Position numbers and translations under genes: made by a program. Shown here piece by piece: positions 1-4,320 of a stretch of 6,302 bases of DNA. The DNA lies in assembly GCA_002714465.1 (NCBI GenBank), contig PAXL01000042.1:132691-138992 (forward strand), written 5' to 3'. The notes beneath the pieces were generated by a model that had not been told where the DNA came from, did not search any database, and saw nothing but the letters and a program-made list of their open reading frames with translations. This DNA is from Gemmatimonadota bacterium (GTDB taxonomy: Bacteria > Latescibacterota > UBA2968). Numbering within the stretch: position 1 is the stretch's first letter; each line of letters begins with the position of its first letter.

Positions 1-110
1 CCCGAAGGCGTTGTTTCCAGCTTTACTCGGTCCCACATCCCGGATGTTAAGGTGGCACAACCCGTGAAGACGAATAAAGAGAGGGAAAGGGCGAATACCT
101 TTAGTCCCAC
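1..110 (-). CDS. Lipoprotein, N-terminal part (runs off left edge)
   Basis: A minus-strand reading frame starts at GTG (108-110) and stays open to the window edge, giving 36 residues. The Shine-Dalgarno-like AAAGGA lies 5 bases upstream of the GTG. Lys4 is followed by a hydrophobic run (residues 5-15) and then FTGC at residues 15-18, a good lipobox with the acylated cysteine at position 18. This predicts export, lipidation and membrane anchoring. The mature start, CATLTSG and later TTPS, resembles the many small bacterial lipoproteins beginning GCAT-xx-SG followed by a beta-rich PEGA-like segment, but too little is present to assign a family. The gene lies 119 bases downstream of the Gly-rich gene on the same strand and may be co-transcribed with it. 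The short length is the main uncertainty; the signal peptide and ribosome-binding site are both clear. Confidence 0.6.
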   Translation of the reverse strand, partial: MGLKVFALSLSLFVFTGCATLTSGMWDRVKLETTPS

Positions 111-229
111 GCTAATCCTTTCGACTCATTTCGTAGGTATGTCGCTCTGTCGTCTCGCTCCATGCCTTAAAGCGCCCAACAGGGCCTCACCAAGAAACGC
201 CCCTTATTCTTCGGTCACACCCTCCGGGG

Positions 230-490
230 CTATCCACCCCCATCACCGCCACCGCCACCGAAATCTCCGCCGCCTCCACCAAAATCACCGCCCCAAAAAC
301 TGCCGCCACCATCACCACCAGAATTAGAAAACAGCCTACCTAGCACTTGCCATATCTCCGCAAAGAACCCGACCTCATTGCTGTTCACCTCCGGCAATGG
401 GGCAACTGCCAGCGGATCACCCAGCGGGTCGTATCCGACCAGCTTCTGCTGAGTTTCCTCAGTATCGTCTATCGGATCTTGCTTCTCCAT
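230..490 (-). CDS. Small acidic protein with Gly/Asp/Phe-repeat tail (possible peptide precursor)
   Basis: This 86-residue protein is not one I recognise. The start is well set: ATG at 488-490 preceded by AGGAGG with a 4-base spacer. Residues 1-40 are acidic and polar, with the near-repeats YDPLGDP and PLAVAPLP. Residues 41-53 form a short amphipathic hydrophobic stretch (GFFAEIWQVLGRL). Residues 58-86 are almost only Gly with regularly placed Asp, Phe and one Trp (SFWGGDF, then GGGGGDF twice-like units, ending DGGG). There is no signal peptide, no transmembrane helix and no Cys. The layout of a unique acidic N-terminus plus a low-complexity C-terminus fits a RiPP leader and core. It would also fit a Gly-rich surface or linker protein, or a plain low-complexity tail. 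No RiPP maturase is in the window. The first three codons and upstream spacer are part of the 170-base duplicated block, where the second copy has lost its Shine-Dalgarno. Confidence 0.7.
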   Translation of the reverse strand: MEKQDPIDDTEETQQKLVGYDPLGDPLAVAPLPEVNSNEVGFFAEIWQVLGRLFSNSGGDGGGSFWGGDFGGGGGDFGGGGGDGGG

Positions 491-651
491 AACACCTCCT
501 CAGAAGGGCTACTCACCTAGCCGTTCCTTCTCCCTATCTCTTCCAGATCTGTCAACCCATCTCAGTAAGTCTGATCCACAAGGAAAAAACGCCAAACGGG
601 GTCACCATCAAGAAACGCCTCTGATTCTTCCATCACTCCACTGTCCTGCCT
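482..651 (-). repeat. 170-base duplicated block, copy A
   Basis: Aligns without gaps to 1933-2102 at a constant offset of 1451 bases. By eye about 14 positions differ, roughly half of them clustered at 499-511 around the Shine-Dalgarno region. On the minus strand the block holds the last codons of an ABM-family gene, its TGA, a spacer of about 70 bases and the first three codons (MEK) of the next gene. Outside these limits the copies are unrelated. Copy A is joined to foreign sequence on its ABM side and to the Gly-rich gene on its other side. Confidence 0.9.
495..500 (-). promoter_or_regulatory. Strong Shine-Dalgarno of the Gly-rich gene
   Basis: AGGAGG on the minus strand, 4 bases before the ATG at 490. 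It fixes the start of the Gly-rich gene. The matching place in the second copy of the duplicated block (1946-1951) reads TGGTGT, so this ribosome-binding site exists in only one of the two copies. Confidence 0.7.
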
Positions 652-735
652 ACAAGGGTCTGGTGGCCCATTAGGCACAATTTTGAAGGGGATGGGTAGG
701 CCCCCGGGGAAACTGGTAAGCTTAAAGTGTGGATG
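562..735 (-). pseudogene. Chimeric fragment ending in a copied ABM-protein C-terminus
   Basis: The frame is open from just after a TGA at 736-738 to a TGA at 562-564. Its last 28 or so residues (from RQDSGVMEE to VDQTY) match the C-terminus of the intact ABM protein at 2013-2309, with one visible change (Arg to Leu, FFRV to FFLV). The upstream half encodes a Pro/Gly-rich stretch (including FPGGLPIPF and VPNGPPDP) unrelated to the ABM protein. It looks like a fragment of a different gene joined at about position 651. There is no start codon or ribosome-binding site at the head of the frame, and the ABM fold would lack its first three quarters. I therefore call it a non-functional remnant produced by the duplication. 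Confidence 0.6.
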
Positions 736-758
736 TCAGTTTTGGATTCGCAAGCATT

Positions 759-1223
759 TCAATGTTTCATATTCTCGAGTATGTATGGACGGATTGTGAC
801 TTTTTGGGTGTGCATATCAATGCGGATGATGTCCAAGTTCTGATCACCATTATCTATGTCCGCCAGTTGTTTGATCTCGATTGTACTTTCTCTGCGTTGC
901 CATAGACCTACGAAATTTCCTGACATCATCGGTCCTTCATCCGGGAAACCACGCCCACTACCTATGCTAAAGCCTCGCTTCTGATCGAAATTTTTCAACA
1001 AGAATGAGCAGAACGCGTTACCATAGCGGCCTGCCGGCCCTGATGCTGTAATTTCGATTGTGTTCGCACTTGGATTCACGCTCTTAATATCAAAAACGAT
1101 GTCTGCAATCTGCCTCTTCGTAAGCTCAATAGTTGCCGTATCCTCTGCATCCTTTCCTTTTTCTTCCGCCCAAAGAACGGTAGACACTCCCAAACTCAAA
1201 GCGATCAGGACAAATTTCCCCAC
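759..1223 (-). CDS. Secreted protein of unknown function, paralogue 2
   Basis: The chosen start is the GTG at 1221-1223, because AGGAGG lies 5 bases upstream; a GTG 15 bases earlier would place that ribosome-binding site inside the gene. The product has 154 residues. Residues 1-19 are a Sec signal peptide (Lys3, then a hydrophobic core, probable cleavage after VLWA), so export to the periplasm or beyond is expected. The mature part is mostly beta-like and shows clear similarity to the neighbouring gene at 1436-1882: an LxKRQ motif near 34-38, an IKSVN/VTSVN motif near 46-50, a GRG...MSG motif at 90-102, a tryptophan at 108, a STI motif at 113-115 and a hydrophobic end with PYIL. Charge pattern and size suggest a small beta-barrel or beta-sandwich, but I recognise no named family and no catalytic residues. 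A single Cys (72) argues against an internal disulfide. It sits 213 bases downstream of its paralogue on the same strand. Confidence 0.75.
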   Translation of the reverse strand: MGKFVLIALSLGVSTVLWAEEKGKDAEDTATIELTKRQIADIVFDIKSVNPSANTIEITASGPAGRYGNAFCSFLLKNFDQKRGFSIGSGRGFPDEGPMMSGNFVGLWQRRESTIEIKQLADIDNGDQNLDIIRIDMHTQKVTIRPYILENMKH

Positions 1224-1260
1224 AAGGACCTCCTGCACTTTAGGTAGGTGGTATTGATTA

Positions 1261-1290
1261 TCCTTAATAAACGACTAGCCAATTCGGCTG
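1261..1290 (-). promoter_or_regulatory. Weak candidate promoter for secreted paralogue 2
   Basis: The 212-base gap upstream of this gene holds no coding frame of note. On the minus strand it contains an AT-rich segment with GATAAT as a possible -10 and a poor -35 (ATTGGC-like) about 16 bases earlier. The gap suggests separate transcription from its paralogue, but the -35 match is weak. Confidence 0.25.
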
Positions 1291-1375
1291 CTCTGTTCAG
1301 GTCGGTTGTATTACTAGGCTGCCATAACGGCTTTTTCAGCGAGTGATGGTTTAGTTTCTCAGTCTTTGAGTTATT

Positions 1376-1390
1376 GGATGCTTAGCATCC
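1376..1390. repeat. Perfect 6-base stem hairpin in gap between the two secreted genes
   Basis: GGATGC-TTA-GCATCC is a perfect inverted repeat with a 3-base loop, 46 bases downstream of the secreted paralogue 1 stop. It is not followed by a T-run on either strand, so it is at best a weak or factor-dependent terminator, or an RNA-stabilising hairpin at the end of that gene's message. Confidence 0.4.
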
Positions 1391-1435
1391 TTGCCCTTAG
1401 TGACACGCGGTCTTGAAGATTTCGCTACTCAGTGC

Positions 1436-1882
1436 CTATTTCAGTACATAAACCCTGTGAATCATCTCACGGGTATGTGGGACGAAGGTCACGACGTCAT
1501 AATTAATCGTGCCATCCGAAATCTTAGCCACAAACCGCATAGTTATTGTGCTACCAGCTAATTCCCAATAACCCTGACCTTCTCCGGACATAATCCCACT
1601 TTCGGTAGCTCCACGGCCCTGAACGTGAACTTCGCCTCCCTTCCTGTCGTGGTCATATGTGAAGTAATAGGTGGCATAGACGTGCCCGTATGCCTGCATA
1701 TCTGCTTCTGCAGCAATCGTGGATTCGTCTCGTCCCAAATTCACAGATGTCACCGTCATAGTGACATCTGGCTGTCGTTTTTCCAAGTTGAGGGGTGGAC
1801 CAAGTTTTTCTATCTCCTGTGCTTGAATCGAGGCACTGAGAAGAATTAAAGCGAATACGCCAGTTTGTATTATGGATCTCAT
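1436..1882 (-). CDS. Secreted protein of unknown function, paralogue 1
   Basis: The frame could begin at ATGs at 1906, 1888 or 1882. I choose 1882: the AGAGGAG ribosome-binding site ends 8 bases before it, but only 2 bases before the ATG at 1888. The 148-residue product has a classic Sec signal peptide (Arg2, hydrophobic core to about residue 17, likely cleavage after SIQA at 21). The mature region is rich in Thr, Val, Tyr and alternating hydrophobics, as expected of beta-strands. It includes YATYYFTYDHD (69-79), GRG-ATESGIMSG (89-100) and STITMRF (111-117). These line up with the same elements of the gene at 759-1223, so the two are paralogues that have diverged strongly. It lacks Cys. No named family is recognised; a ligand-binding or envelope role is only a guess. 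Upstream lie a 12-codon remnant and the ABM gene. Confidence 0.8.
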   Translation of the reverse strand: MRSIIQTGVFALILLSASIQAQEIEKLGPPLNLEKRQPDVTMTVTSVNLGRDESTIAAEADMQAYGHVYATYYFTYDHDRKGGEVHVQGRGATESGIMSGEGQGYWELAGSTITMRFVAKISDGTINYDVVTFVPHTREMIHRVYVLK

Positions 1883-1902
1883 AGCCATTACTCCTCTAGG
1901 TT

Positions 1903-1941
1903 TCATTCTTCTTGTACCGGGTTAGACGACGACTTCTCCAT
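1903..1941 (-). pseudogene. 12-codon remnant of a gene start (MEK copy)
   Basis: ATG at 1939-1941 is followed by 11 codons (MEKSSSNPVQEE) and a TGA at 1903-1905 that overlaps an ATG at 1904-1906 (ATGA). The first three codons and the spacer before them match the start of the Gly-rich gene at 490; after MEK the sequences part. The Shine-Dalgarno of the other copy is degraded here. It is best read as the stump of a second Gly-rich-type gene whose body was lost. A tiny translated leader coupled to the secreted gene is less likely, because the ribosome-binding site is poor. Confidence 0.45.
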
Positions 1942-2102
1942 AACACACCATCAAGATGACTACTCACCTAGCCGTTCCTTCTCCCTATCTCGTCCGGATC
2001 TGTCAACGCATCTCAGTAAGTCTGATCCACACGGAAAAACCGCCAAACTGGATCACCATCAAGAAACGCCTCTGATTCTTCCATCACTCCACTGTCCTGC
2101 CT
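1933..2102 (-). repeat. 170-base duplicated block, copy B
   Basis: Partner of 482-651 with an ungapped 1451-base offset. Here the ABM part is continuous with the full ABM gene, so copy B keeps the original ABM junction. Copy A keeps an intact downstream gene. The pair therefore records a rearrangement in which each copy retained a different half. Confidence 0.9.
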
Positions 2103-2309
2103 CCACTGGAGATATTTGTCATATTGCTCTTTGCTATCCCACAAACTGAAAAGTTCTATGTGGCTGGGGTCCTCAATGTTTTCAGTCCAATGCAATCCCT
2201 GACACCCTTCGTAAGCACGAGTGTCTGGGAGAATCCTCTTTAAAAATCCAGATGCTTCTTCCCTTTTTTCTGGATAAACCCTTAACTGAAGATTGACCAA
2301 AACTGCCAT
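2013..2309 (-). CDS. ABM-family (antibiotic biosynthesis monooxygenase-like) protein
   Basis: The 98-residue size is typical for one ABM/YgiN-type dimeric alpha/beta barrel subunit. The order is beta1 at 2-11 (AVLVNLQLRV), helix 1 at 14-27 (KREEASGFLKRILP), a GCQG turn at 35-38, beta strands at 38-44 and 49-57 with the characteristic DPSHIELFSLWDSKEQYDKY segment (47-66), and a terminal strand (VWRFFRV, 88-94). ABM proteins act as cofactor-free oxygenases on aromatic polyketide-like substrates, as quinol oxygenases or as heme-degrading enzymes. Many small members have no known substrate, so the reaction here is open. Translation starts at ATG 2307-2309 after AAGGAAGG. It is cytoplasmic, with no signal peptide. 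Its 3' end is copied at 562-651. A perfect palindrome and a candidate promoter lie just upstream, suggesting its own regulated transcription. Confidence 0.85.
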   Translation of the reverse strand: MAVLVNLQLRVYPEKREEASGFLKRILPDTRAYEGCQGLHWTENIEDPSHIELFSLWDSKEQYDKYLQWRQDSGVMEESEAFLDGDPVWRFFRVDQTY

Positions 2310-2337
2310 GATCCTTCCTTTCGATGAACAAATGATC

Positions 2338-2352
2338 TTAGCTATTAGCTAA
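2338..2352. promoter_or_regulatory. Perfect 15-base palindrome, candidate operator
   Basis: TTAGCTA-T-TAGCTAA is a perfect inverted repeat centred on 2345, starting 28 bases upstream of the ABM start codon. The one-base centre rules out an RNA hairpin and fits a dimeric repressor site. It overlaps the candidate -10 element (2342-2347). The XRE-type regulator encoded immediately upstream is the natural candidate to bind it (inference). I saw no second copy in the window. Confidence 0.45.
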
Positions 2353-2369
2353 TACCTTAATTGTGTGAA
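2342..2369 (-). promoter_or_regulatory. Candidate promoter of the ABM gene
   Basis: On the minus strand TTCACA (2364-2369, five of six matches to TTGACA) is followed after 16 bases by TAATAG (2342-2347), a weak -10. The palindrome at 2338-2352 covers this -10. The 158-base gap from the preceding gene supports an internal promoter. Confidence 0.35.
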
Positions 2370-2414
2370 TACATTAATCAGGCCTGCCGACAGCCGCATC
2401 AGTCCTCGTCTCAT

Positions 2415-2441
2415 TGTTCACTGCCCTTCGCGCAGGGAACA
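2415..2441. terminator. Intergenic hairpin after the XRE-barrel gene
   Basis: TGTTC and GAACA form an outer 5-base stem, and CTGC/GCAG an inner 4-base stem separated by one mismatch, with a 7-base loop. It lies 27 bases downstream of the XRE-barrel stop. No T-run follows on the minus strand, so it would be an atypical terminator or a processing/stability hairpin. Confidence 0.3.
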
Positions 2442-2467
2442 GAAGACACGGCAGCTCTCAAAGGGGA

Positions 2468-2944
2468 TCACACATCTATTAGCTTGAGTACTTTGAATTC
2501 GACCTTACTGAATAGATGTTCGTGTCCCCAGTCTGTCTCGACCCAAGGCCTTACGTCCAAAGGTGTTTCCATTTCAATTTCCGCATAGAAACGATGGACA
2601 TCCCCTGTCAGGGCAATGAACCTCCTCACTTCCCGATGGTTCATTTGCTCCTTTTTTTTTCTGATCCATTCGAGCACTTCCTGATACTTTCCAGGTTTTA
2701 TCGTATGCTCAATGACTGCCTTGTAGGACATCTTCGAGCCCTCCTGGGGTTCCTCACCGAGGAGGGCTGCAAACTCGGGAATCGGAAAAACCGCGTGGAT
2801 TTTCCGAATGGTAGATGTCCGCAAATTGTTTGAGTTGCACCAATGGGACACAGCATTATGGCTGACGCCAACCTGTTGACCTAGCCAGACCTGTGTATGG
2901 CCAGCCCGTTTCAGGGCACTCTTTATGTACTCACCCAGTATCAT
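2468..2944 (-). CDS. XRE-type helix-turn-helix protein fused to a small alpha/beta-barrel-like domain
   Basis: From the ATG at 2942-2944 the product has 158 residues. Residues 2-62 are a Cro/C1-type HTH: IKSALKRAGHTQVWLGQQVG is helices 1-2 and VSHNAVSHWCNSNN holds the recognition helix. Residues 72-158, from MSYKAVIEHTIKPGKYQEVLEW on, resemble a ferredoxin-like/ABM-like single domain: strand, long helix, then AEIEME and HLFSKVEFKVL strands. The domains join in frame without a stop. An AGGAGG (2740-2745) and 8-base spacer precede an ATG at 2729-2731, exactly at the domain boundary, so the barrel may also be made alone (87 residues). The chosen ATG has a poor ribosome-binding site. The frame stays open upstream to a TTG at 3011-3013 that abuts the stop of the preceding gene, so translational coupling from that TTG is possible. 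A ligand-sensing repressor of neighbouring genes is plausible but inferred. Confidence 0.75.
   Translation of the reverse strand: MILGEYIKSALKRAGHTQVWLGQQVGVSHNAVSHWCNSNNLRTSTIRKIHAVFPIPEFAALLGEEPQEGSKMSYKAVIEHTIKPGKYQEVLEWIRKKKEQMNHREVRRFIALTGDVHRFYAEIEMETPLDVRPWVETDWGHEHLFSKVEFKVLKLIDV
2740..2745 (-). promoter_or_regulatory. Internal Shine-Dalgarno at the HTH/barrel junction
   Basis: AGGAGG on the minus strand sits 8 bases upstream of an in-frame ATG at 2729-2731. It is as strong as any ribosome-binding site in the window, while the HTH start itself has none. This supports separate translation of the C-terminal barrel, or a fusion formed by loss of a stop codon between two once-separate genes. 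Confidence 0.55.
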
Positions 2945-3013
2945 CGACAGGACCACGTTAGAAGTTAATGAGGCGCAACTGACTCTCAATTCAAGCTGCT
3001 TTGTGCTCTCCAA

Positions 3014-3331
3014 CTACGCATCATCCCAGCCCTGCTCCGCCCACTCGCGTGCCGTGCCAAAGTCCACCTGGTGACTCTCGAACTTTATCTCTCGCATAAG
3101 GCCGCGATCTATGAGACCTACATCATCATAGTTGTTGACCCCGAGCAGAAGTTCATGAGCGTAGCCCCCCGGGTGGGCTGAATTTCCAAACGTGCCGATT
3201 AGACGGATTCCAGCTTTTTTCCAGTCCTGCATCAAACCTTTGAATTTCTCTCCATTAGTAGCAAACTCATCTGCCGTAAGTGATCTTCCAACCTCGCCGA
3301 ACGAAATGCGCAACATGCACCTGTAAGGCAT
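3014..3331 (-). CDS. Small ferredoxin-like (dimeric alpha/beta barrel-like) protein, function unknown
   Basis: Translation starts at the ATG at 3329-3331, which has AGGAGG 5 bases upstream; an in-frame ATG 27 bases earlier lacks one. The 105-residue product has the order strand (YRCMLRISFG, 3-12), helix (DEFATNGEKFKGLMQDWKKAG, 21-41), strands around LIGTFG (44-49) and HELLLGVN (59-66), helix near residues 70-80, a strand (REIKFESHQVDF, 80-91) and a final helix (TAREWAEQGW). This is a beta-alpha-beta-beta-alpha-beta pattern like the small dimeric alpha/beta barrel proteins. The GNSAHPGGYAHE segment (49-60), with two His, could line a ligand pocket. I do not recognise a named family. It is the first gene of the minus-strand series; its TAG directly abuts the TTG that opens the XRE-barrel frame, implying one transcript. 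Confidence 0.75.
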   Translation of the reverse strand: MPYRCMLRISFGEVGRSLTADEFATNGEKFKGLMQDWKKAGIRLIGTFGNSAHPGGYAHELLLGVNNYDDVGLIDRGLMREIKFESHQVDFGTAREWAEQGWDDA

Positions 3332-3388
3332 ATCATCCTCCTGATTCCATAATCGCAAAATGTGTTTGCATTCTACAACTCAATGGCG

Positions 3389-3416
3389 AATATAGCCGGC
3401 AGCGTTTGGTTTGCAA
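3389..3416 (-). promoter_or_regulatory. Candidate promoter for the minus-strand series
   Basis: On the minus strand TTGCAA (3411-3416) and TATATT (3389-3394) are separated by 16 bases. The transcript would begin near 3382, leaving a leader of about 50 bases to the ATG at 3331. It lies in the 188-base region between divergent genes, so a regulator bound here could affect both directions. Confidence 0.45.
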
Positions 3417-3484
3417 CGGAGACCGGAGCGCAAAAAACAAGGGTTTCAATGCAAAAAATGACACCCAAACGGGAGATTTCCCGA

Positions 3485-3511
3485 ATTGAGATCATTATCA
3501 GACCTGTAGAG
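3485..3511 (+). promoter_or_regulatory. Weak candidate promoter of the LuxR-like pair
   Basis: TTGAGA (3485-3490) and TAGAGT (3506-3511) lie 15 bases apart, a short spacer. The start codon follows only 8 bases after the -10, and no Shine-Dalgarno precedes the ATG, so the transcript could be leaderless or the promoter may lie elsewhere in the gap. ACCTGTAG (3502-3509) equals half of the Vibrio lux box but has no partner half-site. Confidence 0.2.
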
Positions 3512-3519
3512 TCTTTTAA

Positions 3520-4320
3520 ATGACACAAATTCCGCCCAGCTCAAATCGGTGGATCTCTGCCTCTGCCCAGATCGCGATAGAAGTCAGCGCCACCACTGAC
3601 CCTGATCAAACCTACCGATCTTTGGCACTAGCTTTGATGACGGCGCTAAACCTTAGAAGTTGTCTCATCACGGTCCGCGACCGCGAAACCAATCACAACC
3701 ACGTATCAATGGCGATGATGAGACTAAATGGCCACCTGCCGAACGGCAGGGCGACATACGCCTCGCAATACCTCATCCAGGACGGGCCACCAACAATTCC
3801 CATCGCAGACAATCCCGACGGCCCTCACCTGAACATGCACTCCGTGGCGACGTGGACAAGATCCAGCCTAACCGTGGTGGACGGTCACCTGGACCCCATA
3901 ATCACACGAATTACGGCCCGGCATCGCTACATAGATGAGTGGATTCACAAAACCAGCTTTTTTGTGAATTGGTATGACGGTCGAGACGCGCCACTATGCA
4001 CGGCATCGTTTGCAACGCGGTCTGATATGGCTGATAACCTGCGACAGGATCTTGATACCACAGACTGGTTGGAGTTGTATCAGCTAGTGGGTCAGAGGCT
4101 GGTAGAACGTCGCCCCGATCCAGCCGAGCTGGACGGGCTCAGTGATCGAGAGATCGAAATGCTGACGTGTGTGGCGCGAGAATCTGTGGAGAGTGGGGCA
4201 GAGAAACTGAACATCACGGTGGAGAGCTATCGCCGCCGCCGTCGGGCATTAGCACGGCGTATGGGCGTTGCCGTCGAGCAGCTACCAACGGAAGGGATTC
4301 GGTGGATACTCCAAGCATAA
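3520..4320 (+). CDS. LuxR-like transcriptional regulator, first of an overlapping pair
   Basis: The product has 266 residues. The C-terminus (206-262) resembles a GerE/LuxR helix-turn-helix: GLSDREIEML has the expected LSxRE start, followed by AEKLNITVESYRRRR, the scaffold and recognition helices, and ARRMGV in place of the usual KLGV. It departs from the consensus: the invariant Gly in helix 2 is missing and the recognition helix carries five consecutive Arg (233-237). The N-terminal 200 residues match no domain I can name confidently. They contain DPIITRI...W (125-126 and 141), reminiscent of the Asp-Pro and Trp spacing in acyl-homoserine-lactone-binding domains, but the HTH follows sooner than in LuxR. 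Ligand sensing is therefore inferred. The start at 3520 lacks a ribosome-binding site. The stop overlaps the next gene by 19 bases, indicating translational coupling. It diverges from the barrel/ABM gene series. Confidence 0.75.
   Translation: MTQIPPSSNRWISASAQIAIEVSATTDPDQTYRSLALALMTALNLRSCLITVRDRETNHNHVSMAMMRLNGHLPNGRATYASQYLIQDGPPTIPIADNPDGPHLNMHSVATWTRSSLTVVDGHLDPIITRITARHRYIDEWIHKTSFFVNWYDGRDAPLCTASFATRSDMADNLRQDLDTTDWLELYQLVGQRLVERRPDPAELDGLSDREIEMLTCVARESVESGAEKLNITVESYRRRRRALARRMGVAVEQLPTEGIRWILQA

Noticed and set aside
52..327. Plus-strand frame of 91 codons with a His-rich end
   Set aside because: It is antisense to the lipoprotein start and to the Gly-rich gene; its His/Arg run is just the complement of the Gly codons, and it has no ribosome-binding site.
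1865..2149. Plus-strand frame of 94 codons
   Set aside because: It is antisense to the ABM gene end, the spacer and the secreted gene start, all of which have ribosome-binding sites and coherent products on the minus strand.
3430..3466. Two GCAAAAAA repeats 20-odd bases apart in the divergent promoter region
   Set aside because: They are short and low in complexity; no symmetry or third copy supports an operator.
3502..3509. ACCTGTAG, identical to half of a lux box
   Set aside because: The matching inverted half-site is absent at the proper distance, and an 8-base match alone is weak; kept only as a remark in the promoter entry.
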